From Streptomyces omiyaensis (GTDB taxonomy: Bacteria; Actinomycetota; Actinomycetes; Streptomycetales; Streptomycetaceae), in NCBI RefSeq assembly GCF_014650895.1, contig NZ_BMVV01000002.1:532204-596203 (forward strand): DNA of 64,000 nt, given 5' to 3'. Each line of letters begins with the position of its first letter. Position 1 is the stretch's first letter. A model generated the notes under the pieces. It was not told the DNA's origin. It saw only the letters and a list, made by a program, of their open reading frames with translations, and made no database searches. The position numbers were made by a program, and so were the translations under genes. Positions 27,549-35,986 of this stretch are shown here, piece after piece.

Positions 27549-27568
27549 TCTGGAACGATCGGTCAAGT
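27549..27568 (-). promoter_or_regulatory. TetR operator copy 1 (autoregulatory)
   Basis: Minus-strand ACTTGACCGATCGTTCCAGA contains the palindromic core GACCGATCGTTC and overlaps the TTGACC -35 of the TetR gene. It begins 19 bases upstream of the start. The almost identical element before the MFS gene makes chance unlikely. Confidence 0.75.
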
Positions 27569-27573
27569 ATCCC

Positions 27574-27915
27574 TCAGGAGGAGAGGCGGACCTCGTACAC
27601 CGCCACCGCCACCGCGTCGTCGTCCAGGCACCGCCCCGTCTCCAGGTCGAAGCGCTGCTTCAGGAGCGGCGAGGCAACGAACGGACGCCCGTCCGCCGTG
27701 CCGACCAGCCCCCGCGACAGCACCTGCGCCCCCGTGAACGGATCGCGGTTGTCGATCGCGTACGCCCGGCCCGCGCGGTCCCGGAACACCGCCGCCTGCC
27801 GGCCGTCCGGCAGCAGCGCCGCCAGCCCCCGGCCCGGGGTCAGCCGGGCCGCGTCGCAGACCGTCATCCAGGAGTCGGGCGTCGGGGAGAGTTCGAGAGT
27901 CGTCGGTGTCTTCAT
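27574..27915 (-). CDS. nirD: Nitrite reductase small subunit
   Basis: The 113-residue Rieske-fold protein keeps the fold motifs (LLPDGRQAAVFRDRAGRAYAIDNRDPFTGA, LASPLLKQRFDLETGRCLDD-like end) but lacks the Cys/His ligands of a 2Fe-2S centre, as expected for NirD of assimilatory nitrite reductase. Its ATG overlaps the nirB stop by four bases (ATGA, 27912-27915), so translation is coupled. It closes the three-gene nitrite operon controlled by the GlnR box upstream. Confidence 0.93.
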   Translation of the reverse strand: MKTPTTLELSPTPDSWMTVCDAARLTPGRGLAALLPDGRQAAVFRDRAGRAYAIDNRDPFTGAQVLSRGLVGTADGRPFVASPLLKQRFDLETGRCLDDDAVAVAVYEVRLSS

Positions 27916-30434
27916 CGGGAGAGGGCTCCTTCCAGGGTGCCGATCGTCAGGATCGTGAGGTCGGGCTTGATCTGGTCCCGCTCCGGCACGAACCGCACCG
28001 TCGGGTCGGGCGTCTCCGGGGCGTTCACGAAGGAGACGAAGCGCCGCAGCCGCTCCGGGTCGTCCAGGGTCTGCGCCCACTCGTCCCGGTAGTCGGAGAC
28101 GTGGGCCGCCATCAGCGCCTCCAGCTCGTCGCAGAGGCCCAGCGAGTCCTTCACGATCACGTCCCGGAGGTGGTCGAGCCCGCCCTCCAGGCGCTCCAGC
28201 CACACCGACGTCCGCTCCAGGCGGTCCGCCGTCCGGATGTAGAACATTAGGAACCGGTCGATGAGCCGGATCAGTTCGGCGTCCGACAGGTCCTGCGCGA
28301 GCAGGTCCGCGTGGCGCGGGGTCGCGCCGCCGTTGCCGCCCACGTACAGGTTCCAGCCGTTCGCCGTCGCGATCACGCCGAAGTCCTTCGACTGGGCCTC
28401 GGCGCACTCGCGGGCGCAGCCGGAGACCGCCGACTTCAGCTTGTGCGGGGCGCGCAGCCCCCGGTAGCGCAGCTCCAGGTGGATCGCCATCTTCACCGAG
28501 TCCTGCACGCCGTACCGGCACCAGGTCTGCCCCACGCAGGACTTCACCGTGCGCAGCGCCTTGCCGTAGGCGTGCCCGGACTCGAAGCCGGCGTCCACGA
28601 GCCGGGTCCAGATGGCCGGGAGCTGGTCGACCCGGGCGCCGAAGAGGTCGATCCGCTGACCGCCGGTGATCTTCGTGTAGAGGCCGTAGTCGCGGGCCAC
28701 CTCGCCGATCACGATCAGCTTCTCCGGCGTGATCTCGCCGCCGGGGATGCGCGGCACCACCGAATAGGAGCCGTTGCGCTGGAGGTTGGCCAGGTGGTGG
28801 TCGTTGGTGTCCTGGAGCGAGGCCTGCTCGCCGTCGAGGATGTAGCCGTTGTTGAGGGAGGCGAGGATCGAGCCGACGGTCGGCTTGCACACCTCGCACC
28901 CCTCGCCGCCCTTCGCCGTCTCCCGCCCGTGCGAGTCGAGCAGGGCGGCGAAGGAGGTCGCCCGCAGGGTGCGGGCGATCTCGTAGAGCTCGCTGCGGGT
29001 GTAGGAGAAGCAGCCGCAGAGCCCCTGGTCGGCCGCCTTCGGCAGCAGCTTCTCGATCACCTTCACGCAACTGCCGCAGCCGGTGCCGGCCTTGGTGCAC
29101 TTCTTCACCTCGGCCAGCGAGCCGCACTGGCCGATCGCGTGCTTCGTCACGTTGTGGCAGGAGCAGATGACGGCGTCGTCCGGCAGCGCGGACGGGCCGA
29201 GCGCCACCGGCGCCCCCGCGCCCGCGGGCAGCACCAGCTGCTCGGGGGAGACCGGCGGCTTCGTCCCGGTCAGCGGGCGCAGCAGGCCGTACGACTCGGC
29301 GTCGCCCACCAGCACGCCGCCGAGCAGCCGGCCCTCCGGGTCCACCACCAGCTTCTTGTAGACGCCGGCGCGGGAGTCCGAGTAGACGACGTCCAGGCAG
29401 CCCTCGGCGGTGCCGTGGGCGTCGCCGAAGGAGGCCACGTCCACCCCGAGCAGCTTCAGCTTGGTCGACAGGTCCGCACCGGTGAAGCCGGTGTCCTCGC
29501 CCGCCTCGTCGGCGAGGACCGAGGCCACCGTCAGCGCCATCTCGTACCCGGGCGCCACCAGGCCGTAGACCCGCCCGTCCGAGGCCAGCGCGCACTCGCC
29601 GATCGCGAAGACCGCGGGGTCGGAGGTGCGGCACAGCTCGTCCACGGCGATGCCGCCGCGCTCGCCCACGTCCAGCCCGCACTCCCGCGCCAGCTGGTCC
29701 CGGGGGCGCACACCGGCCGAGAACACCACCATGTCGACGGCGAGTTCCGAACCGTCCGACAGGCGCATGCCCGTCACGGACCCGTCGGCCGTCACCACCT
29801 CCTGGGTGCCCGTGCCGGTGTGCACGGTCAGCCCCATCCGCTCGATCGTCCGCAGCAGCGCCGCGCCGCCGCCCTCGTCGACCTGCACCGGCATCAGCCG
29901 CGGCGCGAACTCCACGATGTGCGTGTCCAGGCCGAGGCCCTTCAGCGCGCCCGCCGCCTCCAGGCCGAGCAGACCGCCGCCGACCACCGCGCCGGTCGTC
30001 GCCGTCCCGGCGTACTCCTCGATCGCCAGCAGGTCCTCGATCGTCCGGTAGACGAAGCAGCCGGCGGCGTCCTTGCCGGGCACCGGCGGCACGAAGGGGT
30101 ACGAGCCGGTGGCCAGCACCAGGTGGTCGTAGGCGACGACCCGGCCCGACCGGGCGGTCACCGTCCGCGCCTCCCGGTCGATCGCCACGACGGGCTCGTC
30201 GGTGTGCAGCTCGATGCCGTGCCGCTCCATGAAGCCGTCCTCGACCATCGACAGGTCGTCGGGCGTCTTCCCGGAGAAGTACGAGGTCAGCTGGACCCGG
30301 TCGTACGCCGGACGCGGCTCCTCGCAGAGGACCACGATCCTGGCCCGCTCGGTGACGCCCCGGTCGGCGAGCGCCTCCAGGAACCGCTGGCCGACCATTC
30401 CGTGGCCGACCAGGACGATGGTGGGAGTGGTCAT
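27912..30434 (-). CDS. nirB: Nitrite reductase (NADH) large subunit
   Basis: Reduces nitrite to ammonium in the cytoplasm. The 840-residue protein starts with FAD and NAD folds (IVLVGHGMVGQRFLEAL, TGAVVGGGLLGLEAAG), followed by a BFD-like 2Fe-2S region (CSCHNVTKHAIGQC about 423, CTKAGTGCGSC). The sirohaem/4Fe-4S ligands come last: KSCVGQTWCRYG (about 631) and SGCARECAEAQ (about 673). ATG 30434 overlaps the upstream stop by four bases. Sirohaem must be supplied by the cell; a CbiX/SirB-like chelatase gene is at 47405. Confidence 0.95.
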   Translation of the reverse strand: MTTPTIVLVGHGMVGQRFLEALADRGVTERARIVVLCEEPRPAYDRVQLTSYFSGKTPDDLSMVEDGFMERHGIELHTDEPVVAIDREARTVTARSGRVVAYDHLVLATGSYPFVPPVPGKDAAGCFVYRTIEDLLAIEEYAGTATTGAVVGGGLLGLEAAGALKGLGLDTHIVEFAPRLMPVQVDEGGGAALLRTIERMGLTVHTGTGTQEVVTADGSVTGMRLSDGSELAVDMVVFSAGVRPRDQLARECGLDVGERGGIAVDELCRTSDPAVFAIGECALASDGRVYGLVAPGYEMALTVASVLADEAGEDTGFTGADLSTKLKLLGVDVASFGDAHGTAEGCLDVVYSDSRAGVYKKLVVDPEGRLLGGVLVGDAESYGLLRPLTGTKPPVSPEQLVLPAGAGAPVALGPSALPDDAVICSCHNVTKHAIGQCGSLAEVKKCTKAGTGCGSCVKVIEKLLPKAADQGLCGCFSYTRSELYEIARTLRATSFAALLDSHGRETAKGGEGCEVCKPTVGSILASLNNGYILDGEQASLQDTNDHHLANLQRNGSYSVVPRIPGGEITPEKLIVIGEVARDYGLYTKITGGQRIDLFGARVDQLPAIWTRLVDAGFESGHAYGKALRTVKSCVGQTWCRYGVQDSVKMAIHLELRYRGLRAPHKLKSAVSGCARECAEAQSKDFGVIATANGWNLYVGGNGGATPRHADLLAQDLSDAELIRLIDRFLMFYIRTADRLERTSVWLERLEGGLDHLRDVIVKDSLGLCDELEALMAAHVSDYRDEWAQTLDDPERLRRFVSFVNAPETPDPTVRFVPERDQIKPDLTILTIGTLEGALSR

Positions 30435-31621
30435 GAGGAGCCTCCGTCGTGGGTGAGCAGGTGCAGCAGGGGGGCCTCGGGAAGGGCTTCGTCGCCCTCC
30501 CAGGCCCGGGCGAGCGCGCCGACCGCGGCCAGGTCGCCGAGGAGGACGCCCCCGACGAGCCGGTTGTCGCGGACGACGACCTTGCGGTACGCGCCCCGGG
30601 TCGCGTCGGTCAGCTGGACGACGTCGTCGCCCGGCCGCGGGGTGGCCTCGCCGAACGCCGCGAGGTCGAGCGGCCGCGCTCCGCCGAGGGTCAGCCGGGT
30701 CAGCGCCCGGGTGCCGGTGTAGCGGGACCCGGCGGAGCCGGCGAGCACGTCCGCGAGGACGTCCGCCTGCTCCAGCGCCGGACCCGCCAGGCCGTAGACC
30801 CGGCCGGCGTGCTCGGCGCAGTCGCCGACCGCGTGGATGCAGGGGTCCGAGGTGCGCAGCTCGTCGTCGACGACCACCCCCGTCCGGACGTCGAGCCCCG
30901 CCTCGCGGGCGAGCGCCACCCGGGGGCGGACCCCGCAGGCCAGGACCACGACCTGGGCGTCCAGGACGAAGCCGTCGGCGAGTTCCACCGCCGTCACCGC
31001 CCCGTCCCGCTGCCGCAGACCGCTCACCCGGCACTCGGTGTGCGTCTCGACGCCGAGCCCGTCCAGGTGCTCCCGCAGCAGCGCGGAGGCGTGCGGGTCC
31101 AGATGCCGCTCCATCAGGTCCTCGCCCTGCTGGGTGAGGACCACCTCCGCGCCGAGCGCGGCCAGCGCCCGCGCCGCCGACACCCCGAGGAGGCCGCCGC
31201 CGACGACGACCGCCCGGACGCCGGGCCGGACCACGGCCCGCAGGGCGAGGCAGTCGTCCAGGGTGCGGAAGGAGTGCACGCCCTCGGGCAGCTCCGGCCC
31301 GCGCAGACCGCGCAGCGGCGGCAGCACCGGGTTGGAGCCGGTGGCCAGGACCAGCCGGTCGTAGCCGACCAGCGACCCGTCGGCGCACTCCACCGCGCGG
31401 GCCGCCCGGTCGATGCGCACCACCCGCGTCCCGCGGCGCACCGGCTCGCGGGGCTCGGGCAGGGCGATCACCTCGGGGGCGTACCGCCCGGCGAGGACGT
31501 CGGCCAGCAGCACCCGGTTGTACGGGAGGTGCGGCTCCTCGCCGAGGAGGGTGACCGGCAGGCGCTGGGCGAGGCGGAGGCCCGCCGTCCCGCCGCCGAC
31601 CACCACGATCCGTGTACTCAT
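30431..31621 (-). CDS. FAD/NAD(P) oxidoreductase of nitrate/nitrite assimilation (NasC-like)
   Basis: Flavoprotein of 396 residues: FAD fold TRIVVVGGGTAGLRLAQRL, then VLATGSNPVLPPL, NAD fold RAVVVGGGLLGVSAARALAALG, and VHAVGDCAEHAGRVYGL. It resembles the N-terminal half of NirB and the electron-donating subunit of assimilatory nitrate reductase. As the first gene of the nirBD operon it may feed electrons to nitrite reductase or to NasA, encoded 11 kb away. CACCCT is seven bases before ATG 31621 and the GlnR box lies directly upstream. Confidence 0.82.
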   Translation of the reverse strand: MSTRIVVVGGGTAGLRLAQRLPVTLLGEEPHLPYNRVLLADVLAGRYAPEVIALPEPREPVRRGTRVVRIDRAARAVECADGSLVGYDRLVLATGSNPVLPPLRGLRGPELPEGVHSFRTLDDCLALRAVVRPGVRAVVVGGGLLGVSAARALAALGAEVVLTQQGEDLMERHLDPHASALLREHLDGLGVETHTECRVSGLRQRDGAVTAVELADGFVLDAQVVVLACGVRPRVALAREAGLDVRTGVVVDDELRTSDPCIHAVGDCAEHAGRVYGLAGPALEQADVLADVLAGSAGSRYTGTRALTRLTLGGARPLDLAAFGEATPRPGDDVVQLTDATRGAYRKVVVRDNRLVGGVLLGDLAAVGALARAWEGDEALPEAPLLHLLTHDGGSS

Positions 31622-31644
31622 ACCGGGAAGGGTGCGCGGCCGGT

Positions 31645-31682
31645 GTTTCCCGGTGGCATCCCGACTGTTTCCCGTACGGAAC
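31645..31682 (-). promoter_or_regulatory. GlnR box of the nitrite reductase operon
   Basis: Reading on the minus strand: GTTCC-n6-GAAAC-n6-GATGC-n6-GAAAC. This is the spacing of the streptomycete GlnR box (gTnAC-n6-GaAAC-n6-GtnAC-n6-GAAAC): both b-sites are perfect, the a-sites match 4/5 and 3/5. The centre is about 42 bases upstream of the leaderless start, a normal activator position. nirB is a known GlnR target in Streptomyces. Confidence 0.75.
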
Positions 31683-31816
31683 GCTGATCTCCGACGGGGA
31701 CCGGGCGGGCTGTGAGGGCGGCCCGGACCCCGCGGGGTTAAGGCGTGATCAGCCGTGCCTCAAGCCCGGCTTAAGCACCCCGGTTCCCGTATACGGGCCG
31801 CCCTAGGGTGACGGAG

Positions 31817-33262
31817 GTGACCACCGAGGCCCGCCACCACCCGCTCTACACCCCCGTGCCCGTGCCGCTCGCCCCCCACGGCTCCGGGCCCCGCACCGCA
31901 CCCCCGCCGCGGCCGGCCCCGGCGCCCGGCCCGGCGCCCGCTCCCGTGCTGCGGCTCGCGCCCCGGCGGCTCCAGGACGGCATCCTCGGCGGCGCCGGGG
32001 CCGTCGCCCTGCTGTGGGGCGTGCAGGCCCGCCCCTCCGCCCGCCTCGACGCCTTCTTCGCCACCGGCGCCCACCTCACCGGCCTCCTCGCCGGATACGG
32101 CGTCCTCGTCCTGCTCCTGCTGATGGCCCGGGTCCCGGCGATCGAGCACGGCGTCGGCGCCGACCGGCTGGCCCGCTGGCACTCCCGCGGCGGCCGGTAC
32201 ACCCTCGGCCTGATCGCCGCCCACACGGTGCTCGCCCTCTGCGGCTACGCCGTCCACACCCGCACCGACCTCGTCACCGCCACCGGCGACCTCCTCTCCT
32301 ACGGGGCGATCGCCGCCGCCGTCGCCGGCACCCTCCTCCTCGCCGCCGTCGGCATCACCTCCGCCCGCGCCGTCCGGGGCCGGCTCCGCCACGAGACCTG
32401 GCGCGCCGTCCACCTCGGCGCCCTGCTCGCCGCCGCCCTCGGCTTCGTCCACCAGCTCGCCGGACCGGACATCGCGGGCGGGCTGCTCACCCGCTGGCTC
32501 TGGTCGATGGCCCACGCCACCGTCGCCGTCCTCCTCGTCTGGTACCGCCTCGTGGTGCCCGCCCGGGCGGCCCTCCGGCACGACCTGCGGGTCAGCGAGG
32601 TGCGCGACGAGGCGCCCGGCGTCGTCTCCGTCCTCGTCCGGGGCAGGGGAGTGGCCCGGCTGCGCGCCGAGCCCGGCCAGTTCTTCCGGTGGCGCTTCCT
32701 CAGCCGCGGCCTGTGGGCCACCGCGCTGCCCTTCTCGCTCTCCGCGCCGGTCCGTGACGACACCCTGCGGATCACCGTGAAGGTGCGCGGCGACCACACC
32801 CGCCGGGTCCGCCGGCTGCGCCCCGGCACCCGCGTCCTCGCCGCGGGCCCCTTCGGCGCGTTCACCGCCCACCGCCGCACCCGCCGCAAGGTCCTGCTGC
32901 TCGCGGGCGGCGTCGGCATCACCCCGCTGCGGGCCCTCTTCGAGACGATGCCCGGCGGACCCGGCGACATGACCCTGCTCTACCGCGCCTCCGACGAGGG
33001 CGGCCTGGTGCTGCGCGCCGAGCTGGAGGCCATCGCCCGGGAGCGGAAGGCCGCCCTGCACTACCTCCTCGGCCCCTCCGACGGCTCCTACGACCCGCTC
33101 GCCCCCCGCGCGCTGCGGGCCCTCGTCCCCGACCTGGCCGCCCACGACGTCTACCTGTGCGGGCCGCCCGCGATGGCGCGCGCCGCGACCGCCTCCCTGC
33201 GCAGGGCCGGGGTGCCGGCCTCCCGCATCCACGCCGAGAACTTCGAGGAGCAGGCCCCGTGA
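31817..33262 (+). CDS. Ferric-reductase-like transmembrane flavoprotein
   Basis: Membrane oxidoreductase of 481 residues. The N-terminal 50 residues are proline-rich; about six membrane helices follow with paired His (AAHTVLALCGYAVH, WRAVHLGALLAAALGFVHQ) that could bind two haems. The C-terminal flavodoxin-reductase part has FSLSAPVR, LLLAGGVGITPLRAL for NAD(P)H and DVYLCGPPAM. Electrons probably pass from NAD(P)H through FAD and haem to iron or another outside acceptor. TAGGGT (31804-31809) seven bases before GTG 31817 favours that start over GTG 31808. Confidence 0.85.
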   Translation: MTTEARHHPLYTPVPVPLAPHGSGPRTAPPPRPAPAPGPAPAPVLRLAPRRLQDGILGGAGAVALLWGVQARPSARLDAFFATGAHLTGLLAGYGVLVLLLLMARVPAIEHGVGADRLARWHSRGGRYTLGLIAAHTVLALCGYAVHTRTDLVTATGDLLSYGAIAAAVAGTLLLAAVGITSARAVRGRLRHETWRAVHLGALLAAALGFVHQLAGPDIAGGLLTRWLWSMAHATVAVLLVWYRLVVPARAALRHDLRVSEVRDEAPGVVSVLVRGRGVARLRAEPGQFFRWRFLSRGLWATALPFSLSAPVRDDTLRITVKVRGDHTRRVRRLRPGTRVLAAGPFGAFTAHRRTRRKVLLLAGGVGITPLRALFETMPGGPGDMTLLYRASDEGGLVLRAELEAIARERKAALHYLLGPSDGSYDPLAPRALRALVPDLAAHDVYLCGPPAMARAATASLRRAGVPASRIHAENFEEQAP

Positions 33263-33561
33263 CCCGAGCAGCGATCCGAGCCGCCCGCCGCACCGCGCCC
33301 GCGGACGTCCCCCCTGCGGTGCCCCGCGGCCTCCCGTCCGCGGGCGCGCCCGGACCCGCGACCGCGGTCCCCGGGTCCGCTCCGGCCCGGCACCGGGCGC
33401 GGCCGAAGCCGCCGACCGAGGAGCGGCTGCGCCGCAGGCTCGCCGTGGTGCTCGCCGCCACCGGGGCGCTCGCCGCGACCCTGCTGACCGGCGTGGACCC
33501 GGCCGCGCCGCCCGCGCCCGACCGGGAGCCGGGGCACACAAGCTCAGACCTTGCTCAATGA
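33259..33561 (+). CDS. Small membrane protein, coupled to the ferric-reductase-like gene
   Basis: The 100-residue basic, proline-rich protein has one membrane helix (about 62-78, LAVVLAATGALAATLLTGV) and a short outside tail. Its GTG overlaps the upstream stop by four bases, so it is translationally coupled. FMN-binding partner proteins often follow such reductases, but here no FMN-binding domain is seen; it may be a shortened or unrelated partner. Confidence 0.5.
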   Translation: MTRAAIRAARRTAPADVPPAVPRGLPSAGAPGPATAVPGSAPARHRARPKPPTEERLRRRLAVVLAATGALAATLLTGVDPAAPPAPDREPGHTSSDLAQ

Positions 33562-33610
33562 TCAGGAGATCGATGGACGGGGCAACGATCCCGTCCCTAG
33601 GCTCGCGGGC

Positions 33611-34396
33611 ATGCCCGACATCGCCCTCAGCACCCTCGTCCTGCTCTGCCTGGCCGCGCTCGTCGCGGGCTGGATCGACGCCGTGGTCGGGGGCGGCGGA
33701 CTGCTGCTCCTGCCGGCGCTGCTGATCGGGCTGCCGAACGCCTCGTACCCCTACGTCACCGGCACCAACAAGGCGGTCGCGATCGTGGGCACGACGGGCG
33801 CGGCGATCACCTACGTCCGCAGGACGAAGGTGCCGGTGCGGACGGCGGTGCGGGTCGGTCTCGCGGCCCTCGCGGGCTCGACGGCCGGCGCGCTCTTCAC
33901 GACCGCCGTCGACGAGGAGATCCTGCGGCCGCTGATCATCGTGGTGCTCGTCGCGGTGGCGGCCTTCGTGATCCTGAGGCCCTCGTTCGGCGCGCGGCCC
34001 GAGGGCGGGGACGGGGCGCCCCTCACCCGGGCCCGGGTGGTCACCGCGATCGTCCTCGTCGGCGGCGGGATCGGCTTCTACGACGGCCTGTTCGGGCCCG
34101 GCACCGGCACCTTCCTGGTGCTGGCCCTGACCGCCGTCCTCCACCTGGACCTGGTGACGGCCTCCGCCACCGCGAAGATCGTCAACGTCTGCACCAACGC
34201 CGGCGCCCTCGCCATGTTCGCCTACCAGGGCACCGTCTACTGGCAGCTGGCCGCCCTCATGGCCGCCTTCAACCTGACCGGCGGCATGGTCGGCGCCCGG
34301 ATGGCGCTCAGCAAGGGCTCGGGGTTCGTCCGCGGGGTGCTCCTGGTGGTGGTCCTCTCCATGGTGGCGAAGCTCGGGTGGGACCAGTGGGCGTGA
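33611..34396 (+). CDS. TauE/SafE family permease (TSUP)
   Basis: The 261-residue membrane protein has about eight helices in two repeats: LAALVAGWIDAVVGGGGLLLLPALL with GLPNASYPYVTGTNK, and GGIGFYDGLFGPGTGTFLVLAL with ATAKIVNVCTNAGAL. These are the two signature motifs of TSUP transporters, which move sulfite, sulfonates or similar anions. TAGGCT (33598-33603) seven bases before ATG 33611 suggests leaderless transcription. The substrate cannot be deduced. Confidence 0.9.
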   Translation: MPDIALSTLVLLCLAALVAGWIDAVVGGGGLLLLPALLIGLPNASYPYVTGTNKAVAIVGTTGAAITYVRRTKVPVRTAVRVGLAALAGSTAGALFTTAVDEEILRPLIIVVLVAVAAFVILRPSFGARPEGGDGAPLTRARVVTAIVLVGGGIGFYDGLFGPGTGTFLVLALTAVLHLDLVTASATAKIVNVCTNAGALAMFAYQGTVYWQLAALMAAFNLTGGMVGARMALSKGSGFVRGVLLVVVLSMVAKLGWDQWA

Positions 34397-34403
34397 GACC
34401 GGC

Positions 34404-35024
34404 TCAGCGCACCCCGATGAGGTGCCCGAAGGCCACCACGTTCCCCTGGTAGCCGCCGCTCTTCTCGGAGAAGCCGCCGCCGCAGGTGATCACCCGGAGC
34501 TCGGCGCGGTCGGTGGCGCCGTACACCTTCTCGTCGGGGAAGGCGTCGTTGGCATAGACCTCGACGGCGTCGACGGTGAAGACCGCGGTCCTCCCGTCCT
34601 CCCGGTCGATCTCGATCCGGTGCCCCTTCTTCAGGGCGCCGAGCGTGTAGAAGACGGCGGGGCCGCCGGCGTTGTCGACGTGCCCGGCGACGATCGCGGT
34701 GCCCTCGGCGCCGGGCGTGACGCCGTCCCCGTACCAGCCGGCCAGATTGCGGTCCTCGGCCGGCGGGACCTCCAGGGAGCCGTTCGGGGCCAGGCCGAGC
34801 CGGGTCATCGGGGCGTCGACGTCCGTCTCCGGGATGCGCAGCCGCACCGGCGGGGACGGGGGCAGCGGGTCGGCGGCGGCGTCGGTGTGCACGCTCGGCC
34901 CGGCGGCGAAGGCCTGCGCGGCGGAGGGGACGGGCGGGGTGACGTCCTGCGAGCCGTTCTGGACGAGCCAGATGCCGGCGCAGGCGGCGACCGCGATGCC
35001 CCAGCCCTTGCTCCTGTTGCTCAC
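34404..35024 (-). CDS. Class F sortase
   Basis: Membrane-anchored transpeptidase of 206 residues: N-terminal signal anchor (WGIAVAACAGIWLVQNG), then the sortase barrel with catalytic His in AIVAGHVDNAGG and Cys in LRVITCGGGF. The motif pattern is that of class F. In the segment after the Cys (SGGYQGNVVAFGHL) I do not see the Arg expected in the triad, only Gln, so the third residue must be checked. GTG 35024 follows AGGAAG. The neighbour at 35118 encodes a secreted protein that could be its partner. Confidence 0.85.
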   Translation of the reverse strand: MSNRSKGWGIAVAACAGIWLVQNGSQDVTPPVPSAAQAFAAGPSVHTDAAADPLPPSPPVRLRIPETDVDAPMTRLGLAPNGSLEVPPAEDRNLAGWYGDGVTPGAEGTAIVAGHVDNAGGPAVFYTLGALKKGHRIEIDREDGRTAVFTVDAVEVYANDAFPDEKVYGATDRAELRVITCGGGFSEKSGGYQGNVVAFGHLIGVR

Positions 35025-35117
35025 GTCGCTTCCTCACGGGTGTCGAGGGGAGAAGAAGGTCCCGCCCCCGGCCGGCCGTGTGCGGGAGCCGGCGCGGGGG
35101 CGGGACGGGCGGTGTGA

Positions 35118-35630
35118 TCAGTGGCCCTGGGCGCCGCTCGCCCGGCGCCGCATGAGCCACACACCGCCGACGGCAGCCGCGGCCAGCACCGCCGCGCCTG
35201 CCGTGACCTGGGCGGTGTCGGGGCCGATGCTGCCGCCGACACCGGTCTTCACGTGACCGCTGGGCTCGCGGTGCTTGACGGTCAGCTCGCCCCGGGCCGT
35301 CCGGCCGTTGTCGCAGGCCACCGCGATCCAGTGGGTGCCCGGCCGGGCGTGCTGGGGGAGCGTGAACTGCCCGACCACGACCTCCTTGTGGGTGCTCGGG
35401 CTCAGCTGGAACTCCCCGGCGCCGACCGAGTTGGCGTCGCCGACGCCGTGCCCCTTCTTGCCGCACGCCAGGGTGTTCACGGTGACGGTCGTGCCGGGCG
35501 AGGCGGAGGAGGGGTAGATCTCCAGCGTCTGGGGTCCGTCGTTGTTCGCGTACGCCGACGGCGCGGCGAACGCGCCGAGCGCGACGACCGTCAGCGCGGT
35601 TCCGGTGAGCAGGCGGGCAGTGGGGCGCAT
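35118..35630 (-). CDS. Secreted protein with C-terminal membrane anchor, sortase neighbour
   Basis: The 170-residue protein begins with a signal peptide (RLLTGTALTVVALGAFAAPSAYA) and has a beta-rich domain with two Cys (LACGKKGHG, VACDNGR) that could form a disulfide. It ends with a hydrophobic helix (QVTAGAAVLAAAAVGGVWLM) and RRRASGAQGH. This tail resembles a sorting signal but no LPxTG-like motif is visible. It is 93 bases upstream of the sortase gene on the same strand, so it is a candidate substrate or partner. Confidence 0.65.
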   Translation of the reverse strand: MRPTARLLTGTALTVVALGAFAAPSAYANNDGPQTLEIYPSSASPGTTVTVNTLACGKKGHGVGDANSVGAGEFQLSPSTHKEVVVGQFTLPQHARPGTHWIAVACDNGRTARGELTVKHREPSGHVKTGVGGSIGPDTAQVTAGAAVLAAAAVGGVWLMRRRASGAQGH

Positions 35631-35986
35631 GGTGGGGTCCTCCGGGGCGCGCGGTCGTTCGGTCTTCCGTAGGACCGAGGTAACGGCCCCGGCGCGCCCC
35701 GCGCCTGCTGATGGGGCATCAGGATTGCGCCGTCCGATACGGCGCGTCGACTGGAATCCGGGCGTTTGTGCAGCTCGGAGCGGGTTTCGAGTCGTCGGTC
35801 ACCACGTCGTGCCGAACGGGTGAGCGGGACGGGGCGGGACGGGCGGGAGGGGTGGGCCCGGGGCCCGCGGGCCCCGGGGACGAGCCTTCCAGGGGCCCGC
35901 GGCCCGGCGCCCCGCGGGTCTCCGCGGGGTCACGGGGGTGCGCCCCCGCGCCCCCGCGGGCCCGGGGCGCGGGGGCGCGGCGGGGG
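35631..35986. other. Non-coding spacer with strong palindromes
   Basis: This 356-base spacer separates two minus-strand genes. The right half is almost pure G/C and includes a 22-bp perfect palindrome (35857-35878) and several other inverted repeats that may end Spo0M-like gene transcription. The left half (35640-35820) is more balanced and probably holds the promoter of the secreted protein. I see no gene. Confidence 0.55.
35857..35878. repeat. 22-bp perfect palindrome
   Basis: Bases 35857-35878 read identically on both strands (CCCGGGGCCCG and its complement). It lies downstream of the Spo0M-like gene and probably acts as a terminator-type structure. Confidence 0.75.
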
